Positions 7,813-16,004 of a DNA stretch of 58,747 bases are shown here, in pieces. The DNA lies in contig CAIMMI010000234.1 of assembly GCA_903842505.1 (NCBI GenBank), forward strand, positions 1-58,747. The letters are read 5' to 3'. Each line of letters starts with the position of its first letter. Position 1 is the stretch's first letter. The DNA comes from an uncultured Verrucomicrobiota bacterium. GTDB taxonomy: Bacteria > Verrucomicrobiota > Verrucomicrobiia > Limisphaerales > UBA9464. Made by a program: the position numbers and the translations under genes. The notes beneath the pieces are model-generated. The model saw only the letters and a list, made by a program, of their open reading frames with translations. It was not told the DNA's origin and searched no databases.

Positions 7813-8979
7813 ATGAGCCTTCCAACTGCAGTGCGTCGTCGGGTTTTCCTTGGAGTCGCGGTGGCCGCGTTGATTGCGGCGGGATGCAAGCCCTCGGGTG
7901 GAGGTGCGGGTACGGGAACGGACATTCCCGTGGGAGAGTTTGCCTCGCTGACGGGTAGCGAAGCGGCCTTCGGGCGTGCGTCGCACAACGGGACGGTGCT
8001 GGCGATCGAGCAGTTGAATGCGGCGGGCGGGGTCCTTGGGAAGCAGTTCAAGCTGATCACCGAGGACAACCAGTCGAAGGACGGTGAATCGGCGACGGCG
8101 GTGAAGAAGTTGATCTCCCGCGACAAGGTCGTGGCCATCCTTGGAGAGGTGGCATCGGGACGCTCGCTGGAGGCGGCGCCGATCTGCCAGCAGTACAAGG
8201 TGCCGCAGATCTCGCCTTCGTCGACGAACCCGAAGGTGACGGAGATGGGGGATTACGTCTTCCGGGTGTGTTTTGTGGATCCGTTCCAGGGGACGGTGAT
8301 GGCGAAGTTCGCGGCGAAGACGCTGCGGGCGAAGAAGGTGGCGGTGCTGACGGACGTGGGCGCGCCCTACTCGGTGGGGTTGGGAACGTTCTTCAAGGAG
8401 CGCTTCGTGGCGGACGGCGGCACGGTGGTGGCGGAACAGAAGTTCACGAAGGACGACAAGGATTTCAAAGCCCAGTTGACCGCGATCAAGTCGCAGGCCC
8501 CGGATGCGATCTTCGTGCCGGCGTACTACGGGCAGGTGACTTTGATCGTGATGCAGGCGCGGGAGTTGGGGATCACGGTGCCGTTGTTTGGTGGCGACGG
8601 ATGGGAGGCTCCGGAGTTGCTGCAGGGGCCGGGTGCGGCGGCGGCGCTGGAAGGGTGTTACTTCTCGACCCATTTCTCGCCGGACCAGGATTCGCCGCGG
8701 GCGAAGGAGTTCGTGAAGGCGTACGAGGCGAAGTTCGGTGCGAAGCCGGACGCGATGGCGGCGCTCGGATACGATTCCGCATTGCTGTTGTCGGATGCGA
8801 TCAAGCGCGCCGGCTCGGCGGAGCCGGAGAAGCTCCGGCCGGTTTTGGCGGCGACCAAGGACTTTGACGGGGTGACGGGCAAGATGACGTTGAATGACAA
8901 GCGGAATGCCGAGAAGTCGGCGGTCATCATCGGGATCAAGGGTGGGAAGTTCGTGTACACGGAAACGGTGAACCCGTGA
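7813..8979 (+). CDS. livK: Branched-chain amino acid-type ABC transporter, substrate-binding lipoprotein
   Basis: Periplasmic binding component of a HAAT-family (Liv) ABC importer, 388 residues. The N-terminal signal ends in a lipobox, LIAAGC (Cys at about residue 25), so it is a membrane-anchored lipoprotein. The mature part shows the type I periplasmic-binding fold of the ANF/LivJ group: VGEFASLTGSEAAFG, NAAGGVLGK, AILGEVASG and ISPSSTNPKVTE. The true ligand could be branched-chain amino acids, other amides or urea-type compounds; sequence alone does not decide. It is the first gene of a five-gene operon, and its TGA overlaps the ATG of livH by one base. Confidence 0.9.
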   Translation: MSLPTAVRRRVFLGVAVAALIAAGCKPSGGGAGTGTDIPVGEFASLTGSEAAFGRASHNGTVLAIEQLNAAGGVLGKQFKLITEDNQSKDGESATAVKKLISRDKVVAILGEVASGRSLEAAPICQQYKVPQISPSSTNPKVTEMGDYVFRVCFVDPFQGTVMAKFAAKTLRAKKVAVLTDVGAPYSVGLGTFFKERFVADGGTVVAEQKFTKDDKDFKAQLTAIKSQAPDAIFVPAYYGQVTLIVMQARELGITVPLFGGDGWEAPELLQGPGAAAALEGCYFSTHFSPDQDSPRAKEFVKAYEAKFGAKPDAMAALGYDSALLLSDAIKRAGSAEPEKLRPVLAATKDFDGVTGKMTLNDKRNAEKSAVIIGIKGGKFVYTETVNP

Positions 8980-9869
8980 TGTCCGAGTTCATCCAGCAGA
9001 TCATCAACGGGCTGTCGGTCGGCGCGATGTACGCGTTGATCGCGATTGGCTACACGCTGGTGTACGGGGTTCTGCGCTTCATCAATTTTGCGCACTCGGA
9101 CGTGTTCATGGTGGGATCGTTCGTGGGGTTTTACTCGGGCAAGGCGTTGGGCGGGACCTCGTGGGCGGGTGGGTTGGGGGTGATGGCGGCATCGATGGTT
9201 GGATGCGCGCTGCTGGGCATCCTGATTGAGCGGTTGGCGTACAAGCCGCTGCGGTCCCGGTCGAAGTTGACGGTTCTCATCACGGCGATCGGCGTGTCGA
9301 TGCTGCTGCAGAACGTGGGCCAGCTCGTGTTTGGGGCGAATCCGCAGCCGTTCCCGGACACATTGCCGGCGACGACGTTCCAGGTGGGTGGGGTGGTGGT
9401 GTCGAGCAAGGATCTCGTGGTGCTGGGTTTCACGCTCTGCCTGCTGGGGGCGCTGGAGTACATCGTGCTGAAGACGAAGGTGGGCACAGCGATGCGGGCG
9501 GTCGCTTTCAATCCGCAGGCGGCCTCGCTGATGGGCATCAATATCGACTGGATCATCAGCTTCACGTTTGGGTTGGGCTCGGCGTTGGCCGCGGCGGGCG
9601 GGTTCCTGTGGGCGTACAAGTTTCCGAAGATCGAGCCCTTCATGGGAGTGGCTCCCGGTCTGACGGCGTTCGTCGCGGCGGTGCTGGGTGGGATCGGCAA
9701 CATCACGGGAGCGGCTCTGGGCGGGCTGTTGCTCGGGGTGATCGAGACGTTGGTGAAGGGATCGCGCTGGTCGACCTGGACGGAAGCGATCGCCTTTGTG
9801 TTGTTGATCCTGATCCTGCTGTTCAAGCCGGCGGGACTTCTGGGGCGCGTGCAGGCGGAGAAAGTCTGA
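8979..9869 (+). CDS. livH: Branched-chain amino acid-type ABC transporter permease LivH
   Basis: First integral-membrane subunit of the Liv-type importer, 296 residues with eight or so hydrophobic segments. Family features are the opening MSEFIQQIINGLSVGAMYAL, GYTLVYGVLRFINFAHSD (LivH loop) and the ATPase-docking region MRAVAFNPQAASLMGIN. The ATG at 8979 shares its A with the livK stop codon (TGATG), preferred over the GTG three bases earlier. The 3' end overlaps livM in the same way, indicating translational coupling. Confidence 0.93.
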   Translation: MSEFIQQIINGLSVGAMYALIAIGYTLVYGVLRFINFAHSDVFMVGSFVGFYSGKALGGTSWAGGLGVMAASMVGCALLGILIERLAYKPLRSRSKLTVLITAIGVSMLLQNVGQLVFGANPQPFPDTLPATTFQVGGVVVSSKDLVVLGFTLCLLGALEYIVLKTKVGTAMRAVAFNPQAASLMGINIDWIISFTFGLGSALAAAGGFLWAYKFPKIEPFMGVAPGLTAFVAAVLGGIGNITGAALGGLLLGVIETLVKGSRWSTWTEAIAFVLLILILLFKPAGLLGRVQAEKV

Positions 9870-10849
9870 TGAAGCATCCGGGCGCACGACGATGGTTTCT
9901 GGTGGCGGCGGTGCTGAGCCTCGGGCTGGGCTGGGCGCAGGACCGTCTGGATCCGTACTTTGTGGATATCCTGACGCGGATCGGGATCAACGTGATCCTG
10001 GCGGTCAGCCTGAACCTGATCAACGGGCACACCGGGCAGTTCAGCCTGGGGCATGCGGGGTTCATGGGGGTGGGTGCGTACACCGCGGCGGCACTGACCT
10101 TGTTTGCGGGGCCGAAGCTCCTGCCGGCAGGTGCGGGGTTCTGGGTCGAACAACTCTGGTTCCTGGTGGCGCTGGCCGGGGCGGGCCTGGTGGCGGCGTT
10201 GGCAGGATTGTTGGTTGGTGCGCCGTCGTTGCGGTTGAAGGGGGATTACCTGGCGATCGTGACCCTGGGATTCGGGCAGATCATCGCGGTCATCTTCCGG
10301 AACATTGAATCGCTGGGAGGCGCGCTGGGACTGAACGGGATTCCCGCGCGGACCAATCTTTTCTGGGCGTTCGCTGCGGCGGCGCTGACGGTCTATGTGG
10401 TGACGGCTCTGGTGAACTCCACCTACGGGCGCGGGTTTCTGGCCACGCATGACGACGAAGTCGCGGCGGAGGCGATGGGGATGAACACGACGCGCTACAA
10501 GATCGTGGCGTTTGTGACGGGGGCGTTCTTCGCGGGAATCGCGGGCGGCCTGTCCGGGCATTTCACGCTGACGATCAATCCCAAGGGATTCGACTTCAAC
10601 AAGAGCATCGAGATCGTGGTGATGGTGATCGTGGGTGGCATGGGGCGCACGGTCGGGGTGATCATCGCTGCGGTGCTGTTGACCTTGTTGCCGGAAGGGT
10701 TGCGGATGCTGTCGGGTGTGTCCCCCAGCCTCAAGTGGATCGGGGAGACCCGGCCGTTGCTGTACGCGATCCTGCTGATTGCGCTGATGATCCTGCGGCC
10801 GCAGGGGTTGTTTACGTGGAAGCGGAAGAAGGGGGCGGTGGTGGCATGA
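9869..10849 (+). CDS. livM: Branched-chain amino acid-type ABC transporter permease LivM
   Basis: Second permease subunit of the importer, 326 residues, multi-spanning. Diagnostic stretches are NLINGHTGQFSLGHAGFMGV (LivM signature), GAPSLRLKGDYLAIVTLGFG and the coupling loop HDDEVAAEAMGMNTTRYK. The frame is open far upstream of 9869 but that part is antisense-like noise inside livH; the ATG at 9869 overlaps the livH stop by one base and gives a standard N-terminus. It ends overlapping livG by 4 bp. Confidence 0.93.
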   Translation: MKHPGARRWFLVAAVLSLGLGWAQDRLDPYFVDILTRIGINVILAVSLNLINGHTGQFSLGHAGFMGVGAYTAAALTLFAGPKLLPAGAGFWVEQLWFLVALAGAGLVAALAGLLVGAPSLRLKGDYLAIVTLGFGQIIAVIFRNIESLGGALGLNGIPARTNLFWAFAAAALTVYVVTALVNSTYGRGFLATHDDEVAAEAMGMNTTRYKIVAFVTGAFFAGIAGGLSGHFTLTINPKGFDFNKSIEIVVMVIVGGMGRTVGVIIAAVLLTLLPEGLRMLSGVSPSLKWIGETRPLLYAILLIALMILRPQGLFTWKRKKGAVVA

Positions 10850-11625
10850 GCGCGATCCTCGAGTTCGACCAGGTGACCATCCGGTTCGGAGGGTTGACCG
10901 CGGTTTCGGCGGTTTCTCTTTCGGTTGGGCCCACGGAGTTGGCGGGTTTGATCGGGCCGAATGGTGCGGGGAAAACGACGGTGTTCAACCTCACGACCGG
11001 GGTGTATCAGCCGACCGAGGGGAAGATTTCGTTCGCGGGTCGTCCTTCGGCGGGACTGAAGCCGTACGAACTGACGCGGGGTGGCATCGCGCGCACGTTC
11101 CAGAACATCCGGTTGTTCAAGTCGCTGAGTGTGCTGGACAACGTCCGGGCGGCGATGCAGGTGCACCGGTCGCAGGGCATCTGGAATTCGCTTTGGCGTG
11201 GGGGAGGGTTTGTCCGGGATGAGGGCGTGGTGGAGAAGGAGGCGCTCGAATTGCTGTCGATCTTCAAGTTGGACCTCGCCCGGGACGAGCAGGCGACGTC
11301 GTTGTCCTACGGCGACCAGCGTCGGTTGGAGATCGTGAGGGCATTGGCAACGAAGCCGAAGCTGCTGCTGTTGGACGAACCGGCGGCCGGAATGAATCCG
11401 ACGGAGAAGCTGGAGTTGGCGCGGTTGATCCGCGAGATCCGGGACCGGTTCCAGATTGCGGTCTTGCTGGTGGAGCACGACATGCAGTTGGTGATGGACC
11501 TGTGCGAGCGGATCCATGTGCTGGATCACGGTACCAAGATCGCCGAGGGAACGCCTGCCGAGGTCCGGCGCAATCCGAAGGTGATCGAGGCCTATCTGGG
11601 CGAGGAACACGCCCTACCGAATTGA
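10846..11625 (+). CDS. livG: Branched-chain amino acid-type ABC transporter ATP-binding protein LivG
   Basis: Cytoplasmic ATPase subunit, 259 residues, energising the LivHM channel. All nucleotide-binding motifs are intact: Walker A GPNGAGKTT, signature LSYGDQRRLEI and Walker B LLLLDEPAAGMNP, with the H-loop in VLLVEHDM. The C-terminal tail AEVRRNPKVIEAYLGEE is the LivG-specific extension. ATG at 10846 overlaps the livM stop (ATGA), the most compact arrangement in the operon. Confidence 0.95.
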   Translation: MSAILEFDQVTIRFGGLTAVSAVSLSVGPTELAGLIGPNGAGKTTVFNLTTGVYQPTEGKISFAGRPSAGLKPYELTRGGIARTFQNIRLFKSLSVLDNVRAAMQVHRSQGIWNSLWRGGGFVRDEGVVEKEALELLSIFKLDLARDEQATSLSYGDQRRLEIVRALATKPKLLLLDEPAAGMNPTEKLELARLIREIRDRFQIAVLLVEHDMQLVMDLCERIHVLDHGTKIAEGTPAEVRRNPKVIEAYLGEEHALPN

Positions 11626-11630
11626 AGCCC

Positions 11631-12338
11631 ATGCTCGAAGTTGTCGATCTCAAGGTGGGATATGGGGCGATCGAGGCGCTCCACGGGATTTCGTTCTCGG
11701 TGAAGCAGGGCGAAATCGTGACGTTGATCGGCGCGAATGGTGCCGGGAAGAGCACGACGTTGCGGGCGGTGTCCGGTTTGGTCCGGGCGCGGTCCGGGCA
11801 GGTGACCTTTGACGGGCGTGCGATCACGTCGATGCCGGCGCACGAGATCGTGAAGCTCGGGTTGGCGCACGTTCCGGAGGGTCGGATGGTGTTCGCGAAC
11901 CTGACGGTGATGGAGAACCTCCGGATGGGGGCGTACCTGCAGAAGGACAAGGCGGCGATTGCGCGGGAGTTGGAGTATGTGTTTTCGGTGTTCCCGCGGT
12001 TGAAGGAGCGGGAGAAGCAGATCTCAGGGACGTTGTCCGGTGGCGAGCAGCAGATGCTGGCGATCGGCCGTGCACTGATGAGCAAACCGCGGTTCCTGAT
12101 GCTGGATGAACCCTCGCTCGGAATCGCGCCGTTGCTGGTGAAGTCGATCTTCGAGCAGATCGTGAAGATCAACCGGGACCAGGGCCTGACGATCCTGCTG
12201 GTGGAGCAGAACGCCAACCTGGCCTTGCGCGTGAGTTCGCGGGGCTACGTGCTGGAGACGGGGAAGATCACTCTGGCAGATGCTTCGCAGGCCTTGCTGG
12301 CGAACCCGAAGGTGCGGAGTGCGTACCTGGGTGGGTAG
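11631..12338 (+). CDS. livF: Branched-chain amino acid-type ABC transporter ATP-binding protein LivF
   Basis: Second ATPase subunit of the Liv-type importer, 235 residues. Motifs: Walker A GANGAGKSTT, signature LSGGEQQMLAIGRAL, Walker B FLMLDEPSLGIAP and H-loop LLVEQNA (glutamine replacing the histidine, as is common in LivF). Starts 6 bp after livG, completing the KHMGF order expected for a full importer. The operon is followed by a tandem-repeat region rather than a simple terminator. Confidence 0.95.
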   Translation: MLEVVDLKVGYGAIEALHGISFSVKQGEIVTLIGANGAGKSTTLRAVSGLVRARSGQVTFDGRAITSMPAHEIVKLGLAHVPEGRMVFANLTVMENLRMGAYLQKDKAAIARELEYVFSVFPRLKEREKQISGTLSGGEQQMLAIGRALMSKPRFLMLDEPSLGIAPLLVKSIFEQIVKINRDQGLTILLVEQNANLALRVSSRGYVLETGKITLADASQALLANPKVRSAYLGG

Positions 12339-12384
12339 GGCGGTAGGCGGGAGGCGGGAGGGTAGGGGAGGGGTAGCTGGTAGG

Positions 12385-12487
12385 GATGGGACCTATGGGA
12401 TGAATGGGACCTATGCGACAGGACGCGAAGACATAGGTCCTATCGGTCCCATGGGTCCCATAGTTCCCATACTTCCCATAGTTCCCC
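12385..12487. repeat. Short-tandem array with dyad symmetry (ATGGGACCTAT words)
   Basis: Two direct copies of ATGGGACCTATG near 12386-12415 face several inverted words, CATAGGTCC, GGTCCCATGGGTCCCAT and repeated TTCCCATA, between 12432 and 12487. The segment can fold on itself and is the only feature between livF (plus) and the VC0807-type gene (minus), so it may double as a termination zone for both. Confidence 0.75.
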
Positions 12488-12490
12488 CGT

Positions 12491-13219
12491 TCAGCCCCCG
12501 TTCCCTGCCTTCGGCTTGTTCGCGAAGAGGTGCTCGCCCTTGAGGCCGGTGATCCGTTCGAGGCCCTTCACGAGGCGGAGGAGTGCGTAGACCATGACGC
12601 CCATGGACGGGACAAAGATGACGGGCCAGCTCAGCCAGTTCATGCGGCCCAATTGCTTGTTGAACTCGTCGGTCCCCGGGGCGGCGGTGAGCATCCATCG
12701 GGCGAGGACGAAGTTGAGCACGGCGGATCCGAGGAACGACGCGGCAAGGATCCAGCTGGAGCTGACCATGAGGCGTTCGAACTCCGGGTGGGTCTTCCGT
12801 TCGTCGAGAGAACGGTCGATGAGGGCGGTGTCGAGGATCTGTTCGTTGAACAGGAGCGTGCGGATGAGGGGTTGCCGGGTGCGGAGGGAAACCGGGATGG
12901 CGATTGCCAGGAGCGATGGAATGGCGGCTTCCTTGACGGCAAACCAGAAGGGATCGGTCTTGAGCAGTCCGAGGACGCCGGTCATGGCGACGGAGACCAA
13001 GCCCAGGATGGAGAAGACGTTCCAGACGCGTCGTCGGGCGAAATCCCAGATGCCGTAGCCGAGGGGGATGGAGAGGGCGACGACCAAACCCCAGACGGGG
13101 CCGAGCATCGAAGCCTTGCTGAGCTTGTCGAGGAGCAGCCCGGGCAGGAAGACGTTGCAGACCAGGTTGACGAGGACGTTTTCCTTCGGGGGCTGGGAGG
13201 GTCGGGATTCTTGGCTCAT
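12491..13219 (-). CDS. VC0807-type integral membrane protein
   Basis: A 242-residue membrane protein with about six or seven hydrophobic segments. The pattern VNLVCNVFLPGLLLDKLSK, LGPVWGLVVALSIPLGYGIWDF, SILGLVSVAMTGVLGLL and DPFWFAVKEAAIPSLL matches what I know of the VC0807 family, a group distantly like intracellular septation protein A with no established activity. The N- and C-termini are hydrophilic and presumably cytoplasmic. It stands alone, convergent with the Liv operon and co-directional with the upstream DUF1501 gene, from which it is separated by 93 bp. Confidence 0.75.
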   Translation of the reverse strand: MSQESRPSQPPKENVLVNLVCNVFLPGLLLDKLSKASMLGPVWGLVVALSIPLGYGIWDFARRRVWNVFSILGLVSVAMTGVLGLLKTDPFWFAVKEAAIPSLLAIAIPVSLRTRQPLIRTLLFNEQILDTALIDRSLDERKTHPEFERLMVSSSWILAASFLGSAVLNFVLARWMLTAAPGTDEFNKQLGRMNWLSWPVIFVPSMGVMVYALLRLVKGLERITGLKGEHLFANKPKAGNGG

Positions 13220-13312
13220 CGCACGAAAGGGAAAGCGTCCTGTGTTTGGTGGCGCCGGGCAACCGTGATCCTGAGCTGGAATCTGGGCAGGACTGGCGCG
13301 CGGAGCGGAGGC

Positions 13313-14788
13313 TCAGGCCAGGATCTCCCGGACGATCTTTCCGTGGAGGTCGGTGAGGCGGTAGTCGCGTCCGGCGTGGTGGAAGGTGAACTTCTCGTGG
13401 TCGAATCCGAGGAGCCACATGAGGGTGGCGTGGAGGTCGTGGACGTGGACGACGTTCTCGGTGGCGGCGAATCCGAATTCATCGGTGGCGCCGTAGACGG
13501 TTCCTCCGCGGACGCCGCCGCCGGCGAGCCACATGGTGAATCCGTGGTTGTTGTGGTCGCGGCCGTTGATCTTGCCGGAGTTGGCGCCGGGAGTGGGGAG
13601 TTCGACGGTGGGGGTGCGACCGAACTCACCGCCCCAGATGACGAGGGTGTCCTCGAGCATGCCGCGTTGCTTGAGGTCAGCGAGGAGGGCACCGATGGCC
13701 TGGTCGGATTCGCGGGCGAGCTTGCGGTGGTTGACCTCGATGTCGTCGTGGTTGTCCCAGGGTTGACCCGAGCCGTGCCAGACCTGGACGAAGCGGACAC
13801 CGCGTTCCACGAGGCGGCGGGCGATGAGCATCTGCCGGGCTTGGGTGCCTTCGCCATACATCTTGCGGATATGCTCGGGTTCGCGGCCGATGTCGAAGGC
13901 GTCGGCGGCATCGAGTTGCATGCGATAGGCGAGCTCGAAGGACTGGATGCGGGCTTCGAGTTGCGAGTCGGCGGCGCGGGCGCGCTGATGGCGTTCGTTG
14001 AGTTGGGCGAGGAGATCCAATTGGGCGCGCTGCTCGGGGAGCGAATGGTACTGATTGGTGATGTTCTCGATCAGTCGCTCGATGCGGGTGTGCTCGGTGT
14101 TGATGTAGGTTCCCTGATAGACGCCGGGGAGGAAGGCGGACTGCCAGTTCTGGGATTCCTGGATGGGATAGCCGCCGGGGCACATCACGACGAACCCAGG
14201 CATGTTCTGATTCTCGGAGCCGAGGCCGTAGGTGACCCAGGAGCCGAACGAGGGTCGGACCTGGCGGGCCTCGCCGCAGTTCATGAGCAGGAGCGAGGGT
14301 TCGTGGTTGGGGACATCCGCCTTCATCGAGCGGATGATGCACATGTCGTCGACGTGCTGGGCGACGTGGGGGAAGAGGTCGGAAACGGGGATGCCCGACT
14401 GACCGTAGCGACGGAAGGCAAAGGGGGATTTGAAGGCAGATCCGGTGCGACGCTCGGTCTGGTGGCGGATGGGGATCTCCTTGCCGTGCCACTGGTCGAG
14501 GGACGGCTTGGGGTCAAAGGTGTCGACGTGGGAGGGACCGCCGTTGGCAAAGATGTGGATGACGCGTTTGGCTCGGCCGGGGAACTGGGGGTTTCTGGGC
14601 GTGAGGGGCTTGGTGAAGCCACTGCCAGCGGCGACCTCCGCACGGGCGCGGGGATCGAACTGCCCCAGGGATCCCATGAGGGAAGCCAGGCCGAGCGTGC
14701 CCATGCCCATGCCGCATTGTTCAAGGAACCCGCGGCGGGTCAGGGCGAGATGATCTTGGTTCGGCGCGTGATGGCTCATGCGGTGCAA
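13313..14788 (-). CDS. DUF1501 domain-containing protein, Tat-exported
   Basis: A 491-residue member of the DUF1501 family (alkaline-phosphatase-like/sulfatase-related fold), extremely common in planctomycetes and verrucomicrobia. A twin-arginine signal TRRGFLEQCGMGMG at residues ~17-30 predicts export in folded form. Family features include VIHIFANGGPSHVDTFDPKP (metal site region), FGSWVTYGLGSENQNMPGFV, GVRFVQVWHGSGQPWDNH and VIWGGEFGRTP. ATGs at 14788 and 14779 are both possible starts. These genes usually form pairs with a DUF1549/DUF1553 cytochrome-like gene, and no such partner is visible here. Confidence 0.92.
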   Translation of the reverse strand: MHRMSHHAPNQDHLALTRRGFLEQCGMGMGTLGLASLMGSLGQFDPRARAEVAAGSGFTKPLTPRNPQFPGRAKRVIHIFANGGPSHVDTFDPKPSLDQWHGKEIPIRHQTERRTGSAFKSPFAFRRYGQSGIPVSDLFPHVAQHVDDMCIIRSMKADVPNHEPSLLLMNCGEARQVRPSFGSWVTYGLGSENQNMPGFVVMCPGGYPIQESQNWQSAFLPGVYQGTYINTEHTRIERLIENITNQYHSLPEQRAQLDLLAQLNERHQRARAADSQLEARIQSFELAYRMQLDAADAFDIGREPEHIRKMYGEGTQARQMLIARRLVERGVRFVQVWHGSGQPWDNHDDIEVNHRKLARESDQAIGALLADLKQRGMLEDTLVIWGGEFGRTPTVELPTPGANSGKINGRDHNNHGFTMWLAGGGVRGGTVYGATDEFGFAATENVVHVHDLHATLMWLLGFDHEKFTFHHAGRDYRLTDLHGKIVREILA

Positions 14789-14888
14789 TGATGACTCCCT
14801 TCACTGATGACTGCCGGCACGCGGTTCTTCACGCCATTTTTTGCAAAGCCTCGGCTGAAGGGCGGCCGTCTACACGGGTCCCAAAGCG

Positions 14889-15024
14889 GGTGGGGTGAGA
14901 CTCCGTTGAGCCGTTCCTCGAAGTCGCAAGTTTTCAGATTCAAGTTTGAAGGAGGAGTCGGGCTTGAATCTTGAATCTTGAAACTTGGGACTCCCAAACG
15001 GCTCGTGAGGACACGAGCCCCACC
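14889..15024 (-). repeat. Family A element, full-length inverted copy (A3)
   Basis: Read on the minus strand, this 136-bp segment aligns along nearly its full length with 16110-16238 on the plus strand. The ends are GGTGGGGC... and ...GGAGTCTCACCCCACC, and the interior (CAAGTTTCAAGATTCAAG ... AAACTTGAATCTGAAAACTT) is almost identical. A3 has an extra 7-bp ATTCAAG duplication. It lies between DUF1501 and glutaredoxin and contains no ORF. Confidence 0.85.
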
Positions 15025-15031
15025 ACTCGAT

Positions 15032-15055
15032 GGGGGCAACGAGGACGTTGTCCCC
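15032..15055. repeat. Small palindrome GGGGCAACG-AGGA-CGTTG
   Basis: GGGGGCAACGAGGACGTTGT with following CCCC is a compact hairpin. A close match, GGGCAACGGGGACGTTGCTC, occurs at 42548-42568, so it is a dispersed element rather than a chance dyad. Confidence 0.6.
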
Positions 15056-15062
15056 TCCGGTT

Positions 15063-15314
15063 TCAGCGATCGAACTCCATGCGCTTCCACCAGACCTCGA
15101 GTTCGTCGGCGCCAAAGTCGGCGAGGATGTGGCCATCGACGTCGATGGAGGGCGCCTTGGTCTGGCCGGTGAGGTCGTGCATCTCGCGTCGGGCCGCGGC
15201 GTCGCGGAGGACGTCGAGGGTTTCGTGGGAGATGCGCCGATGGGCGAGCCAGTCGATGGCTTCGTCGCACCAGGGGCAGCCGGACTTGATGAAGAGGCGG
15301 ATGGACTTGGGCAT
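15063..15314 (-). CDS. Glutaredoxin-family protein
   Basis: An 83-residue thioredoxin-fold redox protein. MPKSIRLFIKSGCPWCDEAI places the CPWC active site at residues 13-16, just after the first beta strand. The cis-proline is in TKAPSIDVDG, with DGHILADFGADEL following, as in class I glutaredoxins. It is expected to reduce disulfides or glutathionylated proteins in the cytoplasm. The stop of this gene faces the A3 repeat, and its start is 12 bp downstream of the Lon-N-domain gene end, so the two are probably co-transcribed. Confidence 0.92.
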   Translation of the reverse strand: MPKSIRLFIKSGCPWCDEAIDWLAHRRISHETLDVLRDAAARREMHDLTGQTKAPSIDVDGHILADFGADELEVWWKRMEFDR

Positions 15315-15326
15315 ACGTGGTTGCGG

Positions 15327-16004
15327 CTAGAAAGGGGTGGAGTCGTCGGCGTGTTCTTCGGCGAGGTCTCCAGTGAGGAACACGACCAGGTAACGGAAAC
15401 GTTCTGCGACGTTCGCCGCCTGAAGGATCATCTGTCGATGGTTTGCCGACCGGATGAGGAGCAGGGTGAGGAGGTCGGCCAGGTGACCCGGGCTCGAGAT
15501 GAGGCGGAGGGCATCGACTGCGGCACGAGAGGGGTCATCCGGATGGCCGCCGGAGCGGACGAGTTGGCGGAGGAGATCGGTGGCGACGACCGAGTTGTTT
15601 CGGATCCGGGTCTCGGCGAGTTCGAGCACGCGGGCGCGGAGGGCATCGACGAGGACGGTGTCGGAATCACCGACGTCGAGCACGTTGATCTTCTGCAGGC
15701 GGAAGGGCTTGTACCGGACGACCGAGGCAAGTTTGACGCGGGCGACCCCCTGAAGGATGAGGTTGGAGGTGCCGTCGGCGTTCTTGACGGCGGCGCGGAT
15801 GACTCCGAGGCCGGCGACGGGGCAGGGGGTTTCCCGGCTGGACCCGGGCTTGAGCATGGCGACGCAGAACATCCGATGGGAGTCGAGCGACTCGGCGAGC
15901 ATGGTCCGGTACCGCGGTTCAAAGATGTACAGGGGGAGCATCGCCTGGGGAAACAGGACGCCACTGCTGAGGATCATGACTCCGACGGAGTCCGGTACGA
16001 GCAT
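15327..16004 (-). CDS. Lon N-terminal (substrate-binding) domain protein
   Basis: A 225-residue protein resembling the N-terminal LON domain without the AAA+ ATPase or protease parts. Key stretches are VLFPQAMLPLYIFEPRYRTML (near residue 17, the family hallmark), MFCVAMLKPG, VAGLGVIRAAVKN and LILQGVARVKL. The helical C-terminal half (ETRIRNNSV, SPGHLADLLTLLL) corresponds to the helical extension of Lon-N. Such stand-alone proteins are presumed adaptor or folding factors; the function is not established. The frame continues upstream to 16352, but that part is antisense to repeats, so the ATG at 16004 (MLVPDSVG) was chosen. Upstream of glutaredoxin by 12 bp. Confidence 0.88.
   Translation of the reverse strand: MLVPDSVGVMILSSGVLFPQAMLPLYIFEPRYRTMLAESLDSHRMFCVAMLKPGSSRETPCPVAGLGVIRAAVKNADGTSNLILQGVARVKLASVVRYKPFRLQKINVLDVGDSDTVLVDALRARVLELAETRIRNNSVVATDLLRQLVRSGGHPDDPSRAAVDALRLISSPGHLADLLTLLLIRSANHRQMILQAANVAERFRYLVVFLTGDLAEEHADDSTPF

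Noticed and set aside
12411-12487. Collagen-like Gly-Pro-Met peptide in shadow frames
   Set aside because: It is a by-product of the short tandem DNA repeats; there is no start, signal or complete ORF of its own.
12530-14791. 753-residue plus-strand ORF spanning the VC0807-type and DUF1501 genes
   Set aside because: It runs antisense to two recognisable proteins and has a Gly/Glu/Val-rich shadow composition with no family resemblance.
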